Positions 1 to 5,465 of a stretch of DNA of 5,465 nucleotides are shown here, piece by piece. Under the pieces are notes generated by a model. That model made no database searches. It was not told where the DNA came from and saw only the letters and a program-made list of their open reading frames with translations. Source of the DNA: Acidobacteriaceae bacterium (lineage in GTDB: Bacteria > Acidobacteriota > Terriglobia > Terriglobales > Acidobacteriaceae); NCBI GenBank assembly GCA_003154055.1, contig PMCH01000120.1, positions 3,170-8,634 on the forward strand. Direction: 5' to 3'. Every line of letters starts with the position of its first letter. Position 1 is the first letter of the stretch. Made by a program: the position numbers and the translations under genes.

Positions 1-104
1 ACCGGAGTCACCTGCGGGCGTCCGTCGGGCATGAGCGTGCCGAGACTGGCAAAGGCGCGTTTCTCAAAAAGGTCTCGATATTTTTCCGGGATTACGTTCG
101 ACAT
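1..104 (-). CDS. PPOX-class (pyridoxamine 5'-phosphate oxidase-like) flavin/F420-dependent protein, N-terminal fragment
   Basis: The reverse strand from an ATG at 104-102 reads an open 34-codon N-terminus that leaves the window at position 1. It begins MSNVIPEKYRDLFEK and contains the stretch ASLGTLMPDGRPQVTP at about residues 19-34. A short helix followed by a 'TLMPDGxPQVTP' strand pair is the hallmark start of the split beta-barrel PPOX family, whose members bind FMN or coenzyme F420 and carry out small-molecule redox reactions in the cytoplasm. The start is supported by AGGAAGGAG six bases upstream, and by a TATAAT further upstream. The gene is divergent from the SAM hydrolase gene. The cofactor and substrate cannot be decided from this fragment: the F420-dependent subgroup is the best guess, and an FMN-dependent general-stress or pyridoxamine-oxidase-like member is the alternative. 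Confidence 0.82.
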   Translation of the reverse strand, partial: MSNVIPEKYRDLFEKRAFASLGTLMPDGRPQVTP

Positions 105-110
105 CCGTGG

Positions 111-119
111 CTCCTTCCT
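111..119 (-). promoter_or_regulatory. Ribosome binding site of the PPOX gene
   Basis: On the minus strand this reads AGGAAGGAG, ending six bases before the ATG at 104-102. It is a strong Shine-Dalgarno match and fixes the start of the leftward partial gene. Confidence 0.8.
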
Positions 120-128
120 GAATCATCC

Positions 129-146
129 ATCTTGCTACCGCAAGAT
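129..146. repeat. 7-bp perfect inverted repeat with 4-nt loop, overlapping the leftward promoter
   Basis: ATCTTGC at 129-135 and GCAAGAT at 140-146 are perfect reverse complements separated by TACC. The element touches the TATAAT at 145-150 and would cover the likely start of transcription of the leftward gene. It could be an operator for a dimeric regulator or a small hairpin at the 5' end of the leader. No regulator family can be named from it. Confidence 0.4.
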
Positions 147-150
147 TATA
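145..150 (-). promoter_or_regulatory. Candidate -10 box of the leftward PPOX gene
   Basis: The minus strand reads TATAAT, a perfect sigma-70-type -10 hexamer, 40 bases upstream of the start codon. That would give a leader of roughly 33 nt. No good -35 hexamer is seen at 16-18 bp spacing (the best is TGCCGC at 173-168). The promoter would therefore be activator-assisted or otherwise weak, or the hexamer is a chance match. Confidence 0.5.
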
Positions 151-234
151 GATGCTGAAGATCGATGGCGGCATCCTGTCGCAACTCCCCGATCTTCGCC
201 GATGGGTGCAATGGCAGCGCACCATGTCGCAGGG

Positions 235-263
235 TTGGTTCCCCCGGGTGGAACGGATACAAT
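235..263 (+). promoter_or_regulatory. Candidate promoter P1 for the SAM hydrolase-receptor operon
   Basis: TTGGTT at 235-240 and TACAAT at 258-263 are separated by exactly 17 bp. The -10 matches the sigma-70 consensus at 5 of 6 bases and the -35 at 3 of 6. Transcription would begin near 270 and leave a leader of about 95 nt before the ATG at 366. It is a prediction from consensus only and competes with the site at 310-337. Confidence 0.35.
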
Positions 264-309
264 AAAAGCCTCGGATCCAGGTTGATACCGCCGCTTGCTG
301 AGCGAATTC

Positions 310-337
310 TTGCACCATTGCCAATGTCTAGTAAACT
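310..337 (+). promoter_or_regulatory. Candidate promoter P2 for the SAM hydrolase-receptor operon, with a palindrome over the -10
   Basis: TTGCAC at 310-315 and TAAACT at 332-337 are spaced by 16 bp, a moderate sigma-70 match. The -10 lies in the short palindrome CTAGT-AA-ACTAG (328-339), which could be a regulator site. Transcription would start around 344, leaving a leader of only about 20 nt with the Shine-Dalgarno almost at its 5' end. It is an alternative to, or a partner of, the site at 235-263. Confidence 0.3.
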
Positions 338-348
338 AGTAGTCTTTC

Positions 349-354
349 AGGGAG
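349..354 (+). promoter_or_regulatory. Ribosome binding site deciding the SAM hydrolase start
   Basis: AGGGAG lies 11 bases before the ATG at 366 and 23 bases before the next in-frame ATG at 378. It has no role for the upstream in-frame ATGs at 165 and 324. The spacing is slightly long but makes 366 the best start. Confidence 0.55.
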
Positions 355-365
355 CCCCAACTTTC

Positions 366-1289
366 ATGTGGACTGGCATGCCTTGCGCCCGCAGACCTTC
401 GAAGCGCCTACTCCTTCTCTTGGTTGTCCTGGTGTGGTTGGGCACGGGCCTTCTGGCGCAGGAATCCGCCCCCAAGGGCCCGCCGACCGTTGTCTTCATG
501 ACCGACTTCGGCGTCGTGGACGATTCCGTGGCCCTGTGCAAAGGCGTCATGTACGGAATCACGCCCAACCTGCGTATTGTGGACCTTACCCACCAGGTCA
601 ACGCATTTTCGATTGAGGACGGTGCTCGCTTTCTGTTCGGCGCAACACCTTACTTCCCTGCCGGAACCGTTTTCGTCGTGGTGATCGATCCGGGCGTAGG
701 CAGCTCGCGCAAGGCAGTGGTTGTGAAGTCGAAGCGCGGGCAGTTTTTTGTGCTGCCCGACAACGGCCTCATGACTCTGGTCGAGGACAGGGATGGGATC
801 GAGAGCGCCCGCGAAATCACCAATAGCGACTGGATGATCGGCGCCAAAGTCTCTTCGACGTTCCACGGCCGCGACATTTTTTCGCCGGTCGGCGCTCGCG
901 TAGCGCGCGGCGATGACTGGACTCTGGTCGGGCCCGAGGTCAAGCAACTGGTTCGGCTGGATTTGAAGCCTGCCAAAATCGACGCCAAGGGCTTCAGCGG
1001 AGAAGTGATTGCCACCGACGGCCCCTTCGGCAACCTGGTCACGAATATGGACGCTGACGATTTTATGAAGCTCGGCTACCAGCGTGGCGACAAGGTAAAG
1101 GTCACCATCGCTAGGCACGAACTCGAAATGCCATTTGTGAAGACGTTCAGCGACGTGCCGCTCAAACAGCCTCTGCTTTTCATCGATTCGCGCGGCCGCG
1201 TGAGCTTTGCAATCAACCAGGCAAGTTTCGCAGCAACCTATCACGTACAACCGCCACAACCGGTTTTCATCCCCCGCAAGGGGCAGTGA
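366..1289 (+). CDS. SAM hydroxide adenosyltransferase (DUF62 / SAM_HAT family) with predicted export signal
   Basis: A 307-residue protein of the family that hydrolyses S-adenosylmethionine to adenosine and L-methionine. The N-terminal domain carries TDFG at 46-49 (Asp47 expected to hold the ribose), the KGV turn at 59-61, DLTHQV at 73-78, DPGVGSSR at 108-115 and TFHGRD at 165-170. The C-terminal domain starts near 209 with ATDGPFGNLVTN (216-227), where D218, F221 and N223 have the spacing of the adenine/ribose-binding residues known in the related fluorinase. D108, R115 and H167 have the same spacing as the Asp-Arg-His water-activating triad described for archaeal DUF62 proteins, so hydrolysis rather than halogenation is expected. 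Residues 9-14 are basic and 15-31 strongly hydrophobic, ending LLAQ. This is a Sec-type signal peptide or membrane anchor, leaving a family-sized mature part of about 276 residues. The in-frame ATGs at 165 and 324 would bury that signal. The receptor gene follows after 21 nt, suggesting one operon. The family is sure; export is likely but predicted. Confidence 0.9.
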   Translation: MWTGMPCARRPSKRLLLLLVVLVWLGTGLLAQESAPKGPPTVVFMTDFGVVDDSVALCKGVMYGITPNLRIVDLTHQVNAFSIEDGARFLFGATPYFPAGTVFVVVIDPGVGSSRKAVVVKSKRGQFFVLPDNGLMTLVEDRDGIESAREITNSDWMIGAKVSSTFHGRDIFSPVGARVARGDDWTLVGPEVKQLVRLDLKPAKIDAKGFSGEVIATDGPFGNLVTNMDADDFMKLGYQRGDKVKVTIARHELEMPFVKTFSDVPLKQPLLFIDSRGRVSFAINQASFAATYHVQPPQPVFIPRKGQ

Positions 1290-1298
1290 AGTTCTAGC

Positions 1299-1307
1299 GA
1301 GGAAGGG
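1299..1307 (+). promoter_or_regulatory. Ribosome binding site of the receptor gene, supporting a GTG start
   Basis: The purine-rich GAGGAAGGG lies within the 21-nt gap after the SAM hydrolase stop. Its GAGG core ends 8 bases before GTG at 1311. For the next in-frame start, ATG at 1320, the core would be 17 bases away and the GGG end 12 bases away, so GTG is favoured. Having its own Shine-Dalgarno means the receptor does not depend on translational coupling. Confidence 0.6.
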
Positions 1308-1310
1308 ATC

Positions 1311-4300
1311 GTGAAGAAGATGAATCAGAATCGTCGTTTCATGGCCGTAGTGCTGGCGACCTTGTTGCTGGTCGGCGCGGCGGCGTGGGCACAAAGTTTC
1401 CGTGGGTCCATTCGCGGCAAAGTCACGGACCCGAGCGGCAGCATCATCGCCGGAGCCAAAGTCACGGCGAAGAACATCGACACCGGCCTAACGCGCGAAG
1501 CCACTACTGGCAACGACGGCGGCTACGTGCTGGCCGAACTGCCCGCCGGCACCTATACGGTAAGAGCGGAATCAGCCGGCCTTTCGCCTTCCGCGCAGAA
1601 TGTGCAGGTGAACGTGGGGTTGGACACCACCGCCGATTTCGACCTGACCAAAGTGGAGAAGCGGCAGGAACAGCTCACGGTGACGGCCGAAGCCCCGGTG
1701 ATAGAAACAACCCGTGACGTTCTCGGCGAAGTGGTGGAGCGCCGGCTGGTAACTGAACTTCCGCTCAACGGGCGCGATTTTGGAAAACTGGTAGCACTCA
1801 CGCCGGGGACCACGGTTGACCCTTCCGGAGTCGCGGGAACCCAGGGGGGCTTTGGGCAATTTAACATCAACGGCAACCGTGACCGTTCCAATAACTACAC
1901 ACTCGACGGCACCGACAACAACGACCCCTTCTTTAATAATTCGGCGCTCAACCAGACCGGCATCGGCGGAGCGCCTGCCTCCCTGCTGCCGATTGATGCG
2001 ATCGAAGAGTTTAACCTGCAAGCGCAGTTTGCTGCCGAATACGGCCGCAACAGTGGTTCGGTCGTCAACATCATCACTCGCTCTGGAACCAACCAGTGGC
2101 ACGGCTCGGCATTCGAGTTTCTACGCAACAGCGCTCTGGATGCCAGAAACTTCTTTAATACTGAGCCCCGGAAATCGGTATTCCAAAATAACAACTTCGG
2201 TTTTGCCCTCGGCGGACCAGTTATCAAGGACAGGACTTTCTTCTTTGGAGCCTACGAGGGCCAGCGGGAACGCGTTGGATCAGATTTCTTGCTGCTCGTG
2301 CCCACCCGCGCTGAGATAGCCCAAGCGCGCTCCATCGCGCTGGATAAGAATGAAGGCGTGATCGATCCGGGCCTTGACGCCGTGATGGCGTTCTATCCGC
2401 AGAGTGACAGCCATGAAATCCCTGGCGTGGTGCGTGACAAGAATGATGGCAACAACTTCATCCTGAAGCTGGATCACAGCCTTTCCAATAACGAACTGCT
2501 GACCGGGCGTTACGCTTTTTCAAAGAGTGACCAGGTATTTCCTTTCGGCTCTCCCGGGGGGTTCGGCACGGGCTCCCGCCTTCCGGACTTCGCGCAGACT
2601 TCGCCTGCACGCGTCCAGGTTCTATCAGCAAGTCTCCAGTCGACTCTGAGCGGAACCAAGATCAACGAGGTCCGATTTGGCTACAGTCGCTATCGGACAT
2701 CCTTCAGCTCTCTCAATGCAAAATATGACCCGGTGGCGAATGGTCTGAATCTGGGGACCGGAAAACTCGGCTTGCCGGAATTCGACTTTACTGGAATTGA
2801 AAATCTGGGCGCAATTGGTTTCAGCGTGCCCCGCGGACGAACCAGCCAGACCTACCAGATCCTCGACAACTTCACTTGGTTGCGCGGCAAACACACTTTG
2901 AAATTCGGCGGTGAGTTCCGCCGCGCCAGCATCGAAAACTTCAACGACAATGTGGAGCGAGGAATTTTCCAATTCACGTCCGGTATTGGACTTGATCCCG
3001 ACCCGATCGTGGACTCTCTCGCAAATTTCTATACCGGAGGTTCGCAGGACAACTGCTTCTGCAGTTTTGTCCTGGTCGATACCGGCAACACCCAGCGGAC
3101 CACCTACAACAATGGTTTCAGCTTCTTCGCGCAGGATGATTTTCGGCTGGCGCCTGCATTCACTTTGAATCTGGGCCTGCGCTGGGAGTACTTCGGTCCG
3201 ATGAGCGAGAAAAATAACCTCCTCTCCAACCTCGCATCCGACGGGACTCTTGCCATGGTCGGAACCCATGGGCTCGACGGCGTGTACGAGCGGGACCTCA
3301 ACAACTTTGGCCCGCGCTTGGGATTTGCGTGGAGCGTTCTCAAGAACACCGTGGTCCGTGGCGGCTACGGGCTCTATTACGACTACGTTCCGCAGAGCCT
3401 GCTGATCGCAAACTTCACATCGTCTGCCGGACTCGCTACCAATCCCATCGGTCCAAAGCCAGTTCTTCCGATGAACTTCGACGGCACAGCTTTTAATGGC
3501 ACAAATCTGGACCCAACCGCGCCCATCCTGACGGTGAATACCACAGGCCCGTACTCGATCTTCGTGACTCCCCGAAAGTTCCCCAGCCCCTATACCCAAA
3601 ACTGGAACTTCAACATTCAGCAAAGACTCGCCGACAACTTCTCTTTTGAGGCTGGTTACGTTGGAAGCAAGGGAACCAAGCTGGTGCGCTTGACGGATCT
3701 CAACGAGTTTGGGACTAACACCAACTACGGGACCATCGACGAACTGACGCCGTCGGCAGCATCCATCTACCATTCGCTCCAGACCATTGTTCGCCTGCAG
3801 AATTCCCACCGGTTTTCAGGCTTTGCAAGCTACATCTGGTCGCACGCGATTGACACCGCTTCTGACGGGATCGACTTTGTTCCGGGAGTTGCGTTCCCCC
3901 AGGACCCCAGCAATCTCCGAGGCGAGCACGGGAACTCAATTTTTGACACGCGACAGCGCTTTACCGCGGCACTTAACTACGAGTTGCCCACGTGGAAAGC
4001 CGCCGGAAGGTTCGGCTCGGGCTGGCAGTTGAATACCATTGTCAGCGCACAAAGCGGACGGCCAATCCCGATTGCAAACTCCTCCGATACCAGTGGTCAC
4101 TTCTATTTCAACCAGCGGCCCAACATTGTTCCCGGTGCAAAGCTGACTCTGCCAAACTGGACACCATCGACCGGTTATCTCAATCCCATGGCCTTCGTTC
4201 AGCCGGCCTTTGGTACCTTCGGGAACTTGGGCCGAAATTCGATCTATGGCCCCAGATTTGCCAATGTCGACTTTTCGTTGACGAAAAATACTCGCATCAC

Positions 4301-4583
4301 GGAACGGGTGGGCTTGGAGGCTCGCGTGGAGTTTTTCAATCTCTTCAATCACCCTAATTTCGCGCTGCCCGCGCATTCCATTATTCCGGGACTTATCGAT
4401 AATGGCGCTCCAGGCAACCCACAGATCGATCCCAATCCTGCGGCTCATGTGGACGGTGACCTTGCGAAGCCTCTGTCGCCCATGGGCCCGATCACGCAAA
4501 CCCCAGACGTCGCCCAGACCAATCCCGGTCTGGGAGGCGGTGGACCACGTGTCATTCAGTTGGGTCTAAAAGTGGTGTTCTAG
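1311..4583 (+). CDS. Oar-like TonB-dependent outer-membrane receptor with carboxypeptidase-regulatory-like N-terminal domain
   Basis: A complete 1090-residue outer-membrane protein. A signal peptide with basic n-region (K2-R9) and hydrophobic core (11-25) ends at AWA, with cleavage expected after Ala27. Residues 31-112 form a carboxypeptidase-regulatory-like beta-sandwich (GKVTDPSGSIIAGAKV, then GGYVLAELPAGTYTV). A TonB-box-like QLTVTAEAPV (121-130) precedes the plug, with LPLNGRDF at 150-157, FNINGNRDRSNNYTLDGTD at 184-202 and AEYGRNSGSVVNIITRSGTN at 242-261. The remainder is a beta-barrel with FFAQDDFRL and LNLGLRWEYFGP strands in its middle. Near the end are RVEFFNLFNHPNF (1005-1017) and a final strand closing in the terminal phenylalanine used for outer-membrane insertion. 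This architecture is typical of the large Acidobacteriota receptor expansion and resembles Myxococcus Oar. Substrate specificity is unknown; SusC-like glycan uptake, peptide uptake or another role is possible. The gene is probably cotranscribed with the preceding SAM hydrolase and ends at the terminator 18 nt downstream. GTG is preferred as start; ATG at 1320 is the alternative. Confidence 0.93.
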   Translation: MKKMNQNRRFMAVVLATLLLVGAAAWAQSFRGSIRGKVTDPSGSIIAGAKVTAKNIDTGLTREATTGNDGGYVLAELPAGTYTVRAESAGLSPSAQNVQVNVGLDTTADFDLTKVEKRQEQLTVTAEAPVIETTRDVLGEVVERRLVTELPLNGRDFGKLVALTPGTTVDPSGVAGTQGGFGQFNINGNRDRSNNYTLDGTDNNDPFFNNSALNQTGIGGAPASLLPIDAIEEFNLQAQFAAEYGRNSGSVVNIITRSGTNQWHGSAFEFLRNSALDARNFFNTEPRKSVFQNNNFGFALGGPVIKDRTFFFGAYEGQRERVGSDFLLLVPTRAEIAQARSIALDKNEGVIDPGLDAVMAFYPQSDSHEIPGVVRDKNDGNNFILKLDHSLSNNELLTGRYAFSKSDQVFPFGSPGGFGTGSRLPDFAQTSPARVQVLSASLQSTLSGTKINEVRFGYSRYRTSFSSLNAKYDPVANGLNLGTGKLGLPEFDFTGIENLGAIGFSVPRGRTSQTYQILDNFTWLRGKHTLKFGGEFRRASIENFNDNVERGIFQFTSGIGLDPDPIVDSLANFYTGGSQDNCFCSFVLVDTGNTQRTTYNNGFSFFAQDDFRLAPAFTLNLGLRWEYFGPMSEKNNLLSNLASDGTLAMVGTHGLDGVYERDLNNFGPRLGFAWSVLKNTVVRGGYGLYYDYVPQSLLIANFTSSAGLATNPIGPKPVLPMNFDGTAFNGTNLDPTAPILTVNTTGPYSIFVTPRKFPSPYTQNWNFNIQQRLADNFSFEAGYVGSKGTKLVRLTDLNEFGTNTNYGTIDELTPSAASIYHSLQTIVRLQNSHRFSGFASYIWSHAIDTASDGIDFVPGVAFPQDPSNLRGEHGNSIFDTRQRFTAALNYELPTWKAAGRFGSGWQLNTIVSAQSGRPIPIANSSDTSGHFYFNQRPNIVPGAKLTLPNWTPSTGYLNPMAFVQPAFGTFGNLGRNSIYGPRFANVDFSLTKNTRITERVGLEARVEFFNLFNHPNFALPAHSIIPGLIDNGAPGNPQIDPNPAAHVDGDLAKPLSPMGPITQTPDVAQTNPGLGGGGPRVIQLGLKVVF

Positions 4584-4601
4584 CGACCGGTCAGAATCCG
4601 T

Positions 4602-4631
4602 AGAGACGCGGCTTGCCGCGTCTCTTTTTTT
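4602..4631 (+). terminator. Intrinsic terminator of the SAM hydrolase-receptor operon
   Basis: AGAGACGCGGC (4602-4612) and GCCGCGTCTCT (4615-4625) are perfect reverse complements over 11 bp. In practice this is a 10-bp GC-rich stem with a CTTG tetraloop. It is followed directly by a run of seven T (4625-4631). It starts 18 nt after the receptor stop codon. On the opposite strand the stem is followed by ACGGATTC without a T-run, so it is not a good U-tract terminator for the convergent phosphorylase gene. Confidence 0.93.
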
Positions 4632-4670
4632 GCAGGCACTGTGTTCGTTTCGGCCAGACTGCCGCACCCG

Positions 4671-5465
4671 CTACTCGATACTCGCCGCCAGTTCACTAAT
4701 CCGTGGCAGCACTGCGCGCAGTAGTGCGATGAACTGTCCCATCACGCGCGCAGTCGTTTCCAGTACCTCTTCGTGCGAGAGTGGCTGGTCGAGGATCCCT
4801 GCAGCCATGTTCGTCACGCAAGAAATTGCCAGCACATTCATTCCCATGTGCCGCGCGGCAATTGCCTCAGGGATCGTGGACATGCCCACTAAATCGGCGC
4901 CGATGGTTCGCAGGAATCGAATCTCCGCCGGCGTTTCGAAACTTGGCCCCAACACCCCCGCATAGACACCCTCACGCGGAGGAATACCAAGCTTCTTCGC
5001 CTCTTCCAGCGCGACCTCCCGATAGCTCTTCGTGTAGGTATAGGTCATGTCCGGGAATCGCGGACCGAAGCGATCCTCGTTCGCGCCGACCAGCGGGTTT
5101 CGCCCCTGCAGGTTGATGTGGTCGCGGATGACCACCAGCGCGCCCTGCCCGTAATCCAGATTGACGCCTCCGGCTGCGTTGGTCAGGACAACGGCTCGCA
5201 CGCCCATCCGCCCCAGCACTCGCGTTGGGACGGAGACTTCTTCCGGCGAATAGCCTTCATACAGGTGCGCGCGCCCCTGCAACACAGCCACCGGCACGTC
5301 TCCGGATTTCCCGACTACAAACTGACTCGCGTGCCCGACCGCCGTTGAACGTGGAAACGATGGGATCTGCGCGTACGGAATACGGACCGCATCCGTCAGG
5401 CCGTCGGCAAAGGCGCCGAGCCCGGATCCGAGCACCAGCCCGATCTGCGGCCGCAGCTTCGTCTG
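4671..5465 (-). CDS. punA: Purine nucleoside phosphorylase, low-molecular-mass trimeric type (start outside the window)
   Basis: 264 codons are visible, from the right edge to the TAG at 4673-4671. The protein phosphorolyses purine nucleosides to free base and (deoxy)ribose 1-phosphate in cytoplasmic salvage. Counting from the first visible codon: the phosphate-binding LGSGLG loop is at 12-17 (S14). GRAHLYEGY is at 64-72 (R65, H67), NAAGG at 96-100 (N96), GPSFETPAE at 173-181 (F176, E177), VGMSTIPE at 193-200 (M195, S196), TNMAAG at 218-223 (N219) and SHEEVL at 230-235 (H231). All the residues known to line the active site of mammalian trimeric PNP are present in order and with near-identical spacing. 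Asn219, at the position that is Asp in methylthioadenosine phosphorylases, points to 6-oxopurine nucleosides (inosine, guanosine) rather than adenosine or MTA. The frame continues to the edge (QTKLRPQIGLV upstream of LGSG), so the GTG at 5435 is an internal valine, not the start. Probably only a short N-terminal part is missing. The gene converges on the receptor gene and is separately transcribed. Confidence 0.93.
   Translation of the reverse strand, partial: QTKLRPQIGLVLGSGLGAFADGLTDAVRIPYAQIPSFPRSTAVGHASQFVVGKSGDVPVAVLQGRAHLYEGYSPEEVSVPTRVLGRMGVRAVVLTNAAGGVNLDYGQGALVVIRDHINLQGRNPLVGANEDRFGPRFPDMTYTYTKSYREVALEEAKKLGIPPREGVYAGVLGPSFETPAEIRFLRTIGADLVGMSTIPEAIAARHMGMNVLAISCVTNMAAGILDQPLSHEEVLETTARVMGQFIALLRAVLPRISELAASIE

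Noticed and set aside
165..365. An N-terminal extension of the SAM hydrolase from in-frame ATGs at 165 or 324
   Set aside because: The extension looks non-protein-like (rich in Cys, Arg, Gly and Pro), overlaps the candidate promoters, has no suitable Shine-Dalgarno, and would bury the signal peptide about 81 residues into the protein.
263..365. A SAM-sensing riboswitch in the leader of the SAM hydrolase gene
   Set aside because: I looked for conserved SAM-I or similar core sequences and paired helices and found none convincing. A covariance-model search with Rfam SAM families would settle it.
374..461. Twin-arginine export signal in the SAM hydrolase (RR at residues 9-10)
   Set aside because: After the RR pair come P-S-K-R instead of the hydrophobic residues of the Tat consensus, and the core is very hydrophobic, which fits Sec export better. 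There is also no lipobox cysteine at the cleavage region.
408..1394. A 328-codon open frame on the minus strand across the SAM hydrolase gene
   Set aside because: It lies opposite a well-conserved gene. Its translation is His/Arg/Asp-rich without recognisable domains, as expected for an antisense shadow of high-G+C coding sequence.
1418..1467. Direct repeat CAAAGTCACGG at 1418-1428 and 1457-1467
   Set aside because: The copies are in the same reading frame and both encode a K-V-T beta-strand of the N-terminal domain. This is coincidental codon reuse, not a mobile or regulatory repeat.
2625..3809. A 394-codon open frame on the minus strand inside the receptor gene
   Set aside because: It has no recognisable motif, no visible ribosome binding site was noted, and it lies wholly opposite conserved plug and barrel coding sequence.
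1291..4586. The 10-mer GTTCTAGCGA occurring both after the hydrolase stop (1291) and across the receptor stop (4577)
   Set aside because: Ten-base repeats are expected many times by chance in a window of this size, and the flanks do not match.

Overview
The window looks like a chromosomal segment from an Acidobacteriota-type bacterium. This is an inference. It rests on the large Oar-like TonB-dependent receptor with an N-terminal carboxypeptidase-regulatory-like domain, the 'AAAWAQ'-style signal peptide end, the moderately high G+C content and the housekeeping neighbours. Nothing points to a phage, plasmid, insertion sequence, CRISPR array or RNA gene.

Layout, left to right. (1) Positions 1-104, minus strand, hold the first 34 codons of a PPOX-class (pyridoxamine 5'-phosphate oxidase-like, possibly F420-dependent) split-barrel flavoprotein that runs off the left edge. 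(2) Positions 105-365 are a divergent intergenic region. It has a clear Shine-Dalgarno site and a perfect TATAAT for the leftward gene, a compact 7-bp inverted repeat next to that -10, and two candidate promoters for the rightward genes. (3) Positions 366-1289 (+) encode a SAM hydroxide adenosyltransferase (DUF62) with an intact Asp-Arg-His triad and, unusually for a SAM-consuming enzyme, a strong N-terminal export signal. (4) After a 21-nt gap, positions 1311-4583 (+) encode a 1090-residue Oar-like TonB-dependent outer-membrane receptor. (5) A textbook intrinsic terminator at 4602-4631 closes this two-gene unit. (6) Positions 4671-5465 (-) encode most of a trimeric-type purine nucleoside phosphorylase. 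It is convergent to the receptor gene, and its start lies beyond the right edge.

The likely functional unit is the two-gene operon of an exported SAM hydrolase and an outer-membrane receptor. If the signal peptide is real, the enzyme would split SAM to adenosine and methionine in the periplasm or outside the cell, with a TonB-energised receptor encoded beside it. The nearby phosphorylase acts on 6-oxopurine nucleosides in the cytoplasm. It is separately transcribed, so any shared nucleoside-salvage role is only a hypothesis. The receptor's substrate cannot be read from the sequence.
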